A DNA stretch of 64,000 bases. Origin: Bosea sp. (in: a-proteobacteria). GTDB lineage: Bacteria; Pseudomonadota; Alphaproteobacteria; Rhizobiales; Beijerinckiaceae. The stretch spans positions 434,001 through 498,000 of the forward strand of contig NZ_JAMLIX010000002.1 of the NCBI RefSeq assembly GCF_023953965.1, given 5' to 3'. Shown here one piece after another: positions 39,170 to 47,654 of the stretch; within the stretch, counting starts at the first letter, position 1; each line of letters opens with the position of its first letter. Position numbers and translations under genes: made by a program. The notes beneath the pieces are model-generated. The model saw only the letters and a program-made list of their open reading frames with translations. It did not search any database and had not been told where the DNA came from.

Positions 39170-40128
39170 GATCGTGCCTCCGTGGGCGGAACTGGCGAAT
39201 TCAAAACGGCCTGCGGCGGCCCTGTTGGCGGAGAAATCGTCTCGCGGAACCGGGGCATGCCATCGCCGTCGACACGGCGCAGGAGATCTCGGCTTGGTGC
39301 CGCCGCGTCATAGGCGACGAGGCAGGACAGGCCGGCTTCGCCGGGCACGATGCGCACGCCCTGTGCCTCGACGAAGCAGCCCTGACCGACGCCGATTTGG
39401 AGCGCGCCGATGGCGGCAGCGCCGGCGATAGCGACCAGCCAGGTCTCGCATCGCGCATCGAGCTCCCAGATCGATCCGGCAAGCAGGTCGATCCGCTCGA
39501 AGACTAAGTAGGGGTTTGCGACGAGCAGGGTCCGGACGTCGCTCAGGCGCCGCGGCGGCACGGTTCGTTTCGTGGGGCCAGCATGAGCGACCGCAACGCC
39601 TTGCTCGATGTGCAGTTCGCGGGCTCGGCCGTAATCGAAGAGACGGAACGTCGTGTCGCTGCGCTGCTGTATCTCGGCGAGCACGAGACCTGCGCCGATC
39701 GCGTGGATCGTCCCGGCCGGGACGGCAATGACCTCCCCCGCGTGCGGCTTATGCCATGCGACAAGCTCGGCGATCGAGCCATCGGCAATGGCAACCCGCA
39801 ATTGCTCTGGGGCGACGGCAGTCTTGAGGCCGATACCAACCGTGGCGTCGGAGGCAGAGGACAGGATGTACCAGGCTTCGGTTTTGCCGCGCGGCAGCCC
39901 CATCCCATGGGCCGCAGCATCGTCCGGATGCACCTGGATCGATAGGGCCTCCTGCGTGAACAGGAGTTTGAGCAGCAAGGCTGGCTCCGGCGCATGCTTC
40001 TCGCAGCGCTGGAACCAGAGTTCACCGATCGGAACGCCGGGATGCCCGATTCCGCTCCAGGGTAGAAGGTCAGTCGATCCCCAGGGCTTGGGGATCATCT
40101 CGATGCAGGCTTGTTCGAGCGCCATCAT
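39166..40128 (-). CDS. manA: Mannose-6-phosphate isomerase, class I
   Basis: The 320-residue cupin protein shows the metal-binding pattern of the type I isomerase: LSIQVHPDDAAA, GKTEAWYIL and PAGTIHAIGAGLVLAEIQQRSDTTFRLFDYGR. It interconverts fructose-6-phosphate and mannose-6-phosphate. The gene leads the operon; its stop overlaps the GT4 start by 4 bp, and GH130 follows. Confidence 0.88.
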   Translation of the reverse strand: MMALEQACIEMIPKPWGSTDLLPWSGIGHPGVPIGELWFQRCEKHAPEPALLLKLLFTQEALSIQVHPDDAAAHGMGLPRGKTEAWYILSSASDATVGIGLKTAVAPEQLRVAIADGSIAELVAWHKPHAGEVIAVPAGTIHAIGAGLVLAEIQQRSDTTFRLFDYGRARELHIEQGVAVAHAGPTKRTVPPRRLSDVRTLLVANPYLVFERIDLLAGSIWELDARCETWLVAIAGAAAIGALQIGVGQGCFVEAQGVRIVPGEAGLSCLVAYDAAAPSRDLLRRVDGDGMPRFRETISPPTGPPQAVLNSPVPPTEARS

Positions 40129-40421
40129 AGGGCTCCTGGTTCGTACGGCCGGAAATCGACCGACGGATCGTCACGCGCCGGCCTTGGGCAGCGGCGGTTC
40201 GTGGGGGCGCCGGCGCACGCACTCGCGAACTACTTCGGCTGGTTGGCGCGCGTCAGAAGGGCGCCAGCCGCACTCCCGGTTTTGCAGCAATCTTCCGAAC
40301 GATCGAGCCGCTCGACGCAGCATTGAAACGCGCCAAGGCTGAGATCAGGCGTCAAATGCGCCGCCGCGACAGCATGGTGGATCAGCGCAGGCCGGCGCGT
40401 GAGCCTCCTCGCCGGCGTCGT

Positions 40422-40679
40422 TTAAGCGCTAATATCAGCCTCCAACGCACTGGCCAGTTCGCCCGGGCTCACCGTGAACACCTGGGAGCTGCCAGACGAA
40501 GACAACGACGGCGTGTGCAGCATGGTGGCGATCTGGCGGTAAGCCAGGAACGAGGTGGCTGGAATCTCCTCCTCGTCGACCACCATGCGGTAGGTGCCGG
40601 CAGGCTGCATATGATCTATCGCGCTCAGCCTGAAGGGCTTCCTGAACGTGACCGTGGTTTCGCGACTGCGAATGTTCAC
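40422..40679 (-). CDS. Small conserved hypothetical protein
   Basis: The frame starts at GTG 40679, preceded by AGAAGAG. The 85-residue product (VNIRSRETTVTFRKPFRLSAIDHMQPAGTYRMVVDEEEIPATSFLAYRQIATMLHTP...) resembles small proteins shared by many rhizobia. It begins just after the stop of the 45-residue gene, so the two are probably co-transcribed. Confidence 0.65.
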   Translation of the reverse strand: MNIRSRETTVTFRKPFRLSAIDHMQPAGTYRMVVDEEEIPATSFLAYRQIATMLHTPSLSSSGSSQVFTVSPGELASALEADISA

Positions 40680-40680
40680 G

Positions 40681-40818
40681 TCAGCTCTTCTTCTTCGGCT
40701 TTCCCGCAAGTTCGAGCGCTGCCGGCAGACCCTTCGCCGATACGGGCACTGCCACCGCTTCCTTTTTCTTCTTGGGCTTCTTGGTCTCTCGGTTGCCGCG
40801 CGTCTGTCCCTTAGCCAT
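40681..40818 (-). CDS. 45-residue lysine-rich protein
   Basis: The frame starts at ATG 40818 behind GAGGAG. It encodes MAKGQTRGNRETKKPKKKKE, a short neutral linker VAVPVSAKGLPAALELAG and a closing KPKKKS. It is a very basic, probably nucleic-acid-associated small protein of a type found repeatedly in rhizobial genomes. It is followed directly by the 85-residue gene. Confidence 0.6.
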   Translation of the reverse strand: MAKGQTRGNRETKKPKKKKEAVAVPVSAKGLPAALELAGKPKKKS

Positions 40819-40942
40819 GTGAAACTCCTCTTGCCGAGCAGGGAGGTGACATGAACGCCACCATTTCCGCGCTGCTCACGCGGAATGGTTCATGATCGAC
40901 GGACGATGTCGCTGCGTACGGCTTTCGCCGTTGCGATCGGAC

Positions 40943-41296
40943 TCAGGTCTTCGGCATGCCGAGCGTTTCGGCGCAGGCCTTGGCGACGGCCGAGTCCGGA
41001 GAGGTGCTGCCGATCATCGTGGCCCAGCCGCCCTTGGCAATGAAATCGCCCTGGCTCCACGAACTGATTTTCTTCAGTTCTGCGAGAGCGGCATCGACAT
41101 TGGGTTGCTTCTGAAAGTTGCTCACGCAGATCGGAGACAAGACCGCGACAACAGCATTCTCGGCTCTGAGCTTCGCCACGCGTTCGCTTGACGAAGCCGT
41201 CGACCACCCACCCCAAGTGAAGCCGAGAACGGCAATAGCAACAGCACCGCCAACGGCACCCCAGATGGCAGGTTTGGTTTGAGAGGGGATTTTCAT
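40943..41296 (-). CDS. Membrane-anchored small hypothetical protein
   Basis: The start at 41296 follows GGAAGG. The 117-residue protein has one N-terminal transmembrane helix (AIWGAVGGAVAIAVLGFTWGGW) and an outer, probably periplasmic domain with two cysteines (LSPICVSNF and AKACAETLG) that could pair. Similar proteins occur in rhizobia. The function is unknown. Confidence 0.65.
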   Translation of the reverse strand: MKIPSQTKPAIWGAVGGAVAIAVLGFTWGGWSTASSSERVAKLRAENAVVAVLSPICVSNFQKQPNVDAALAELKKISSWSQGDFIAKGGWATMIGSTSPDSAVAKACAETLGMPKT

Positions 41297-41493
41297 GGAA
41301 AAAACCTTCCGATTTGCGGAAGAAGAACCTCCCGTAAAATAATGTATCATAGATTTAGAAAATAATCCTGTTTATTTATCTCACGAAGGTGAGATCGAAT
41401 ATTATTTCCGTTCCGCGATTTACGTAATTTTTTGATACTGGAAATTCCGTTTCAGCTGCGAGGAAATGAGATCATACAGTTCCCAAGCCTTGC

Positions 41494-43443
41494 TTATTCG
41501 AGATGATGCGCTCGACCGCCTGCCGCCCCCGTTGTCTCCGCGAACTGAAGGCACAACCGGCAGATACCTCGAAGTGACGTTTCCACGTCGTCGGCGAGCG
41601 AGGGCCCCTTGATATCCGCCAACGGACTGGAAATTTGCGACAGTTCGCCGAGGACGAGGATCGCCGTTGGCAGACGGCGCCGAAGGCGCCGAAGCGCATA
41701 CTTCACGTGAGCGGCATTGTGAGGCCCGATATAGCAAAGGCAGATCAGAGCCGGAGCACGCGCGACAAGTCGCTCCATACCGGGAGCCAGCAGTGCGGTG
41801 GGAGGCAATGCCTCCGCCGCCAATCCATGCTTCTCCAGGATCTGGCCCAGCATCAGCGCGGCTGCCTCATCGAGTTGCGATCGCGCGCCGATGCAGACCA
41901 CCCCCCCTCCGTCTCGAAACGTGTCCTTCAGCTCAGCCGCCGTAAGTACGGGCAGATCGGACGCACCTTCCTGTTCGTTGGTCTGTTCAACGGTCGCCTC
42001 GGTCTCGGGGTCTGCCGTGCCAGCGTCGCGCGAGGGGCGGCGGTCATCGTGATCCGACAAGTCCTCGACGACCTCGCGAATTGTCGCGAGAATCTGATTT
42101 CGCCTGGGAGTATCGAGAACCCCGCGCGCCTCGTCTGTAGCAGCGAGCCGCAAGCCTTCGAGCGCGACCTCGTCGTAATAAGCGGATAGCGAGCGCTCTT
42201 TCAGTACCTCCTCAGCCTTGTCGGCTGCTTCCGCGGGATCGCCCGCGAGAATCCGCTGATAGAAGATCTCCGGCGCCGATAGGGCGGGTCGATCTCCCAG
42301 CATGACGTCCAGAAATTCCAGTCTTTCGACATGCCGGCCGAGCACAACGAGACCTACGGTCAAGGGTGTGGCCAAGACCAGTCCGATGGGCCCCCATAGC
42401 CAGGTCCAGAATGTCGCGGCGACCACGATGGCGATCGGCGAGAGCCCAGTGGAGCGGCCATAGGCCAACGGCTCGATCACATGCCCGGCCAGCGGTTCGG
42501 CGATCACGAACAAGGCCGCCGTCAGTGCGAGCATCATCCAGCCGGGATCGACGGATGCGGCGATCACCATCGGAAAAACGGCCGAGAGAACAGCGCCAAG
42601 ATAGGGAATGAAGCGCAGGATCGCCGCCAGAATTCCCCAAAGCAAGGCGCTGGGAACGCCGATGGCGGCAAGCCCGCAACCAATCACCACACCGAAGCCG
42701 GCGTTGACGATGAGCTGCATCAGAAACAGCCGGCTGAGGCGCTTGCCGGCGTCATCAAACGCGGCCGTGGTCTTCTGCAGATCGTAGGTCCCGGTCAATC
42801 GGATGAACCGATTTCGAAGGTCCTCGCGCTTCAATAGGATGAAGACGACGAAGATCAGCACGATTCCGGTTGTGGTCAGAGGGTGGATCAGCGGAGCCAG
42901 AAAGGCCTGCAGCGTTTCGATAGCGCCGGGTTCCGGTTGATGCACCTCGACGGGGATCGGGCGTCCGTCCCGTGCAAGGCCTGGCGTTTCGCTTGGGACT
43001 GGAGATTCCGCCTTGGGACGGTCGAGTTCCTTGCCCAGGTCTTGCAGCACATCCGCGGCGCGGCTCAAAACCCCGCTACCTGCTCCCGAGCCTTTCAAGG
43101 CGGCAATCTTGGCGCGGATGGTGCTCTGATAGGTTGGCAGCTCGCTCGCCAATTGAGTTGCCTGGCCAACCATCGCCATCGTCAAGGCCGCCAAGGTCGC
43201 GAACGCAATCAAGACGACGACAAAAACCGCCAACGCCCGCGGGGCACGCAGCTTCTGCAATCCTTTGACCAGTGGCGCCAGGACAAAGCTGAACAGGATC
43301 GCGAGCGCCACCGGGACGAAAACCTCACGCCCGAAATAGAGCGCGGCGATGATGAAGACGCCGATGGCTACATTCGAGACGACGTCAGCGGGCGACCTTG
43401 TCGATGGAGCTGCGACAGTGGAGGGAACCTCAATCGCCGGCAT
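41494..43443 (-). CDS. AI-2E family permease with long C-terminal cytosolic extension
   Basis: Residues 1-380 are the AI-2E/UPF0118 permease, with hydrophobic helices from VAIGVFIIAALYFGREVFVPVALAILFSFVLAPLVKGL through the conserved GILAAILRFIPYLGAVLSA and PLTVGLVVLGRHVE. The usual length is about 350-400 residues; this protein has 649. The extra part includes an acidic linker (residues 470-505) and a domain (VVCIGARSQLDEAAALMLGQILEKHGLAAEALPP...LICLCYIG...VKYALRRLRRRLPTAILVLG) resembling a cobalamin-binding-like Rossmann fold. The transported substrate is unknown; members include Na+/H+ antiporters. Confidence 0.82.
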   Translation of the reverse strand: MPAIEVPSTVAAPSTRSPADVVSNVAIGVFIIAALYFGREVFVPVALAILFSFVLAPLVKGLQKLRAPRALAVFVVVLIAFATLAALTMAMVGQATQLASELPTYQSTIRAKIAALKGSGAGSGVLSRAADVLQDLGKELDRPKAESPVPSETPGLARDGRPIPVEVHQPEPGAIETLQAFLAPLIHPLTTTGIVLIFVVFILLKREDLRNRFIRLTGTYDLQKTTAAFDDAGKRLSRLFLMQLIVNAGFGVVIGCGLAAIGVPSALLWGILAAILRFIPYLGAVLSAVFPMVIAASVDPGWMMLALTAALFVIAEPLAGHVIEPLAYGRSTGLSPIAIVVAATFWTWLWGPIGLVLATPLTVGLVVLGRHVERLEFLDVMLGDRPALSAPEIFYQRILAGDPAEAADKAEEVLKERSLSAYYDEVALEGLRLAATDEARGVLDTPRRNQILATIREVVEDLSDHDDRRPSRDAGTADPETEATVEQTNEQEGASDLPVLTAAELKDTFRDGGGVVCIGARSQLDEAAALMLGQILEKHGLAAEALPPTALLAPGMERLVARAPALICLCYIGPHNAAHVKYALRRLRRRLPTAILVLGELSQISSPLADIKGPSLADDVETSLRGICRLCLQFAETTGAAGGRAHHLE

Positions 43444-43913
43444 CGATCAGTTTCCTTGAAGCTGGACGCCGGAGTGAAATCGGTCGACGGAAGGGTCGCC
43501 GTCATCGTGACGAACTCAAGGCACTGGGACGGTGCGGACAAAACTTCCCCCGACCCAACGCGCCGCAGCCCACGTGGTTTCGGGTGGGCAAATTAGAACG
43601 CTGGCAGTTTGTTGGAGTTCCCGGGCATACAGGGGGCGACGCCCTCAGCCGGGTGATCCATCGCCGCCGAGGAATGCGATCAAAGCTGGGCTACCTGCTG
43701 GACCTCCTCCGCCGGATGAAAACCGCGGTCTGCGCCACAGGCGAATCCCCCTCCTGAAACCTGATGTTTCCCGGAAGCATAGCGCCCGCCTCGTCGCGCA
43801 GGCCAAAGTTGGCCATCGTAACCAAGTGCTAAGGACAAAAAGCGCAATTCTTTACAATGAGAGGCAACAAGAGCTCGCGTCGGCAGTTGGCTGAGGGTCA
43901 CTCTCGAAAGTAC
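43444..43913. other. Intergenic region, nothing recognised
   Basis: These 470 bp lie between the permease and the response regulator. They contain only motif-free frames and the probable regulator promoter. Confidence 0.45.
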
Positions 43914-44273
43914 ATGATGTCGAAGCTGGTTGTCCTGATCGTCGAAGACGAGCCGCTCCTTCGGATGGACGCCGTCGACTTCATCGAGGAGGCTGGTTTC
44001 GAGGTGGTCGAGGCTGCCCATGCCGAGGAAGCAATCGCGATCCTCAAAGCCCGCCACGACATCGCCGTCGTGTTCACCGACATCGAGATGCCAGGCTCCA
44101 TGGATGGCATGAAGCTGGCGCATGTCGTGCGACTGGGGTGGCCGCCCATCCTCATCGTCGTCGCAAGCGGGCGCGTCATGCCGCGCGAGGGCGAGCTGCC
44201 TGAGAACGTTCAGTATATCAGAAAGCCATACCGGGCAGCCGAAGTCATCGCAGCCTTCCGGCCGACGGCCTGA
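43914..44273 (+). CDS. Single-domain response regulator
   Basis: The start is one of two adjacent ATG codons at 43914. The 119-residue receiver domain has the acidic pair in LIVEDEPLL, phospho-acceptor Asp56 in VVFTDIEMPG, and the conserved Lys in YIRKPYRAAE. It lacks an output domain. It ends exactly where the convergent HWE kinase gene ends. Such stand-alone receivers commonly act as phosphate sinks or partners of HWE kinases, so pairing with that kinase is likely. Confidence 0.88.
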   Translation: MMSKLVVLIVEDEPLLRMDAVDFIEEAGFEVVEAAHAEEAIAILKARHDIAVVFTDIEMPGSMDGMKLAHVVRLGWPPILIVVASGRVMPREGELPENVQYIRKPYRAAEVIAAFRPTA

Positions 44274-45416
44274 TCAGTCGGCAATGAGCGCGTCGATGGG
44301 GCCGCGAAGCGAGAAGACCACTCCGGCCGGCTGATAGTCCATGGCGGCTGCACCGCTGAAATATCCCGCCAAAGCGCGCTCGATCATGCGCGATCCGAAG
44401 CCGCGGCGGGTTGGCGGCTCGACCAGCGGGCCGCCGCTCTCACGCCACTCGAATGCGAACTGACCGTCTTCAACCGACCAGGTTATGTCGATTCGTCCAC
44501 CATCCTGCCTGAGAGCGCCGTGTTTCGCGGCATTGGTCGCCAGCTCATGGAGCGCGAGCGCCATCGCCAGGGCAGTCTTGGACGAGAGTTCAACCGGCGG
44601 GCCGTCGATGCGGAAGCGCGACAGGTCGCTTTGCCCCTTCAGAGACTCTTCGACGAGATATGCTAGGCTCGCTCTGGCCCAAACGGTCTGGGTCAGGATG
44701 TCCTGTGCCGAGGCCATCGTGTTCAGCCTTGCGATGAAGGCCTCCTTGAGCGCATCCACCTCGGGACCACCACGGATCGTCTGATTGGCGATCGCCTGAA
44801 TCATGGCGACGGTGTTCTTCATCCGATGCTTGAGTTCAAGCGCGAGCAGACGCTGGCGTTGCTCGGCCTCCTTGATGGCCGTGATATCTCGCGACACGGA
44901 CAGGATCGCCTCGGGTTTGCCATCCGGGCCCAGGATCGGACCAACTTGGACGTCCCAGAACCGTGGATTGCCGGCGGCCGTGTCGGCTGCACCCTGGAAG
45001 CGATAGCTGCGACCAGCACGCGCCTCCTCGATCGCGAACTTGGCTTCGGCGTTGCCCTGATCAGCCCAGAAATCCGGCCAGGGGCAGCCCTTGATGGCGT
45101 TGAAATCGCTGACTTCCATGACGCGCTGGCCGCCTTCGCTCATGAAGGAGAGCTTGCCGTCGAGGTCTATGACCTTGATGCAATCGTCCGACGCCGCCAG
45201 CAGGCTGCGCATGAAACGGGCGTCCCGAAGTTCCGGCGTCGGCAAAATGTCCCCGATCTCGTTCCCGTCTAGGGAGCGTTCCCATTTATGCCACGTGCTG
45301 CCACGCGGCCAAATGCCTGTCTCTGTCTTTTGACGTTTTGGATTGGTCGCTGGGCGCGGGTGCCCTCTTGATATCCATCCGATCACATCCATATGCCATC
45401 CAATTGGATGGTACAT
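44274..45416 (-). CDS. PAS-domain HWE-family sensor histidine kinase
   Basis: The protein is up to 380 residues; a later start near Met69 is possible because the first 60 residues look non-conserved and the region overlaps the divergent CopG side. It has a PAS domain (about 70-185, SRDITAIKEAEQ at its end), the HWE/HisKA_2 phospho-acceptor His197 in LELKHRMKNTVAMIQAIANQT and the HATPase domain ALHELATNAAKHGAL and GFGSRMIERAL. There is no membrane helix, so it is a cytosolic sensor. It ends next to the convergent response regulator. Confidence 0.88.
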   Translation of the reverse strand: MYHPIGWHMDVIGWISRGHPRPATNPKRQKTETGIWPRGSTWHKWERSLDGNEIGDILPTPELRDARFMRSLLAASDDCIKVIDLDGKLSFMSEGGQRVMEVSDFNAIKGCPWPDFWADQGNAEAKFAIEEARAGRSYRFQGAADTAAGNPRFWDVQVGPILGPDGKPEAILSVSRDITAIKEAEQRQRLLALELKHRMKNTVAMIQAIANQTIRGGPEVDALKEAFIARLNTMASAQDILTQTVWARASLAYLVEESLKGQSDLSRFRIDGPPVELSSKTALAMALALHELATNAAKHGALRQDGGRIDITWSVEDGQFAFEWRESGGPLVEPPTRRGFGSRMIERALAGYFSGAAAMDYQPAGVVFSLRGPIDALIAD

Positions 45417-45425
45417 GGATTGGCG

Positions 45426-45818
45426 ATGAAAACTCCTGAGAGCGAGAAACTAACGCTGAACCTCGGCTTCGTGGATCTCGGCCGCATCGACCTGCTGGTC
45501 CGGGACGGCTTCTACTCCAACCGCTCGGACTTCATCCGCACGGCGATCCGCAACCAGCTTTCGACCCATTCCGACATCGCCGCGAAGGCCACAACGCGCC
45601 TGGCACTCGAATTGGGCCTTCGGACCTTCACACGCGGGGACCTGGAAGCCGTGGTCGCAGCCGGCGAGCAGCTTGAGATCCGGGTTCTCGGCCTCGCCGT
45701 GATCGATAGCGATGTCCCCCCGGAGCTGGCACGGCAGGCCATCGCCTCCCTCACCATCCTCGGGGCCCTGCACGCATCCCCCGAGATCAAGGCCGCCCTG
45801 GCCGATCGATTGACATGA
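45426..45818 (+). CDS. CopG-family (ribbon-helix-helix) regulator
   Basis: The start is taken at ATG 45426. The 130-residue protein has an N-terminal ribbon-helix-helix (KLTLNLGFVDLGRIDLLVRDGFYSNRSDFIRTAIRNQL) and a C-terminal segment of unknown role. It overlaps the esterase gene by ATGA, so it is co-expressed and may control that gene. CopG-type genes next to PHB-depolymerase-type esterases recur in rhizobia. Confidence 0.8.
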   Translation: MKTPESEKLTLNLGFVDLGRIDLLVRDGFYSNRSDFIRTAIRNQLSTHSDIAAKATTRLALELGLRTFTRGDLEAVVAAGEQLEIRVLGLAVIDSDVPPELARQAIASLTILGALHASPEIKAALADRLT

Positions 45819-46939
45819 CCCAAAGGACCTTCGCCATGAACCCGCGTTTTCACGCCGCCATCGGCGAAGCCATGAACCGCCTGCGAACATCCGACGTAAC
45901 GGGCGCAACGGCGGCGATACAGCACGCTCTCGCCGGACGCGGGTCTATGCCCTCAGCTGCCGCGGATAGCGGCACACAAAGCGGTGACAGCCCCGAAGCA
46001 CCGCCGGCGCGCGCTCTGCGGGCGATCCTGCAAAAGCTACGACAGGAGCAGGCGAGCTTCATCCACGCGCCGAGCCATGGCGACACGGTTACGGAAGATG
46101 AGCGGGACCGTGAAAACTTCCGTGCGCGCAGATTCCAATCGGCGGTCGGCTCGCTGGCCTACAAGCTCTACGTGCCGTCCGATCACGCTGATCGCAACCT
46201 TGCGCTGGTGGTGATGCTTCACGGCTGCACACAAAACCCGAATGACTTCGCGCATGGGACCCGGATGAATGTCTTAGCCGATGAGTTCGGCCTGATCGTC
46301 GCCTATCCCCTGCAGCCAAAATCGGCCAACGCGCAGGGTTGCTGGAACTGGTTCGATCCTCGTCATCAGCGGCGTGGCGCCGGTGAGCCGGCCCTTCTGG
46401 CAGGACTTGCCCAGGAACTGGCTTCGGAATTCAAGATCGACCGAAAGCGGGTTTTCGTGGCCGGCCTGTCGGCGGGCGGAGCCATGGCCGACGTCCTGGC
46501 GTCGACCTATCCCGAGGTCTTTTCCGCAGCTGGCATTCATTCCGGCCTGCCTCACGGCGCGGCTTGCGACGTCATGTCCGCATTCGCTGCAATGAAGGGA
46601 AATGCGAAAGCAACGGCACAAGGCCGTTCGCCCATCAGGAAGATCATTTTCCACGGAACCGCCGATGCCACGGTTCATCCATCGAACGGCAAGGCTGTTT
46701 TCGATCTAGCGGGTTCCGCGCAGGGGAAGCCAGCAGAGTTTCAGACCGATGCGGTGATCAATGGCAAACGCGTAACCCGGTCGCTGATCGGGCATGGCGA
46801 TGCTCCTGCACTCGCCGAGCACTGGCTGATCCATGGGGGCACCCATGCCTGGTCGGGAGGTGATCGCAGCGGAAGCTATACCGATGCCACGGGCCCTGAT
46901 GCTTCTCGCGAGATGATCCGCTTTTTCCTCGAGGCCTGA
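45815..46939 (+). CDS. PHB depolymerase-family esterase
   Basis: The 374-residue alpha/beta hydrolase has the oxyanion motif MLHGCTQNPNDFA, nucleophile Ser219 in GLSAGG, Asp284 in HGTADATVHP and His344 in GGTHAWSGG, as in type-1 extracellular PHB depolymerase/feruloyl-esterase-like proteins. No signal peptide is visible; a Pro/Ala-rich leader of about 100 residues precedes the domain. It is therefore more likely an intracellular esterase. The substrate is unknown. Confidence 0.85.
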   Translation: MTQRTFAMNPRFHAAIGEAMNRLRTSDVTGATAAIQHALAGRGSMPSAAADSGTQSGDSPEAPPARALRAILQKLRQEQASFIHAPSHGDTVTEDERDRENFRARRFQSAVGSLAYKLYVPSDHADRNLALVVMLHGCTQNPNDFAHGTRMNVLADEFGLIVAYPLQPKSANAQGCWNWFDPRHQRRGAGEPALLAGLAQELASEFKIDRKRVFVAGLSAGGAMADVLASTYPEVFSAAGIHSGLPHGAACDVMSAFAAMKGNAKATAQGRSPIRKIIFHGTADATVHPSNGKAVFDLAGSAQGKPAEFQTDAVINGKRVTRSLIGHGDAPALAEHWLIHGGTHAWSGGDRSGSYTDATGPDASREMIRFFLEA

Positions 46940-46987
46940 GGAGGTTTCGCGCGAGCGCGGAACGCACTCGCTTAGAGACCGGCAGTT

Positions 46988-47014
46988 CCGGGCCGCCCTG
47001 TCATGGCGGCCCGG
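46988..47014. terminator. Hairpin after the esterase gene
   Basis: A 10-bp perfect GC stem (CCGGGCCGCC with its complement) and a 7-nt loop lie 48 bp after the esterase stop. No T-run follows. Confidence 0.5.
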
Positions 47015-47062
47015 GTCCGAACAGCCATGAATGTTGCAACTCAAGGACATGAGCGCAGTGAA

Positions 47063-47089
47063 GCCCTCTCTCCCGTGAGGAGAGAGGGC
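47063..47089. terminator. Hairpin between convergent esterase and DUF892 genes
   Basis: An 11-bp stem GCCCTCTCTCC/GGAGAGAGGGC with a 5-nt loop lies 17 bp past the end of the DUF892 gene. It could serve both converging transcripts. Confidence 0.55.
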
Positions 47090-47106
47090 CCCAGGCAGCG
47101 ATCGGA

Positions 47107-47619
47107 TCACGCCGCCTTGGCTTGCGCGACAGCCGCCGAGTTTGCTGGCCCGCCGAGCTGCGTGAGAAGCTTGTCGGTCTTGGTCTCCTCGGCAAGCGTA
47201 GCATCGAGCAGCGCCGCCGCGTCGTTGTGGCCGAGCTGCTTTGCCCATGACTTCAACGTCCCATAGCGGGTCATCTCGTAATGCTCGACCGCCTGGGCGG
47301 CCGCCACGAGACCGGCATCGAGGGCGGGACTGTCGGCGTAGTCTTCCATGACAGCCTTGCCTTCCTCAAGGATGCCGAGGATGGCGTCGCAGGTCTTGCC
47401 GCGAGGCGCCTTGCCGATCACCTCGAAGACCTCGCCGAGGCGCTCGACATGCCCCTCCGTTTCCTCGCGATGCGTCTCGAAGGCCTTCTTGAGCTCGGGC
47501 GACTTGGCCGCCTTCGCCATCTTGGGCAACGCCTTCAGGATCTGCCTCTCGGCGTAGTAGACGTCCTTGAGCATGTCATGGAACATGTCGTCGAGAGCCT
47601 TTGGTGCATTCGTAGCCAT
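47107..47619 (-). CDS. Ferritin-like DUF892 (YciE/YciF) protein
   Basis: The 170-residue four-helix protein has the DUF892 pattern LDDMFHDMLKDVYYAERQILKALPKMAKAA, then THREETEGHVERLGEVFE and AAAQAVEHYEMTRYGTLKSWAKQLG, with Glu and His residues placed for a di-metal site. Members are stress-induced in many bacteria. It fits the stress character of the island. Confidence 0.88.
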   Translation of the reverse strand: MATNAPKALDDMFHDMLKDVYYAERQILKALPKMAKAAKSPELKKAFETHREETEGHVERLGEVFEVIGKAPRGKTCDAILGILEEGKAVMEDYADSPALDAGLVAAAQAVEHYEMTRYGTLKSWAKQLGHNDAAALLDATLAEETKTDKLLTQLGGPANSAAVAQAKAA

Positions 47620-47654
47620 TGGAATTCTCCGGTTGTCGGGGTTGCAGGCGTGGA

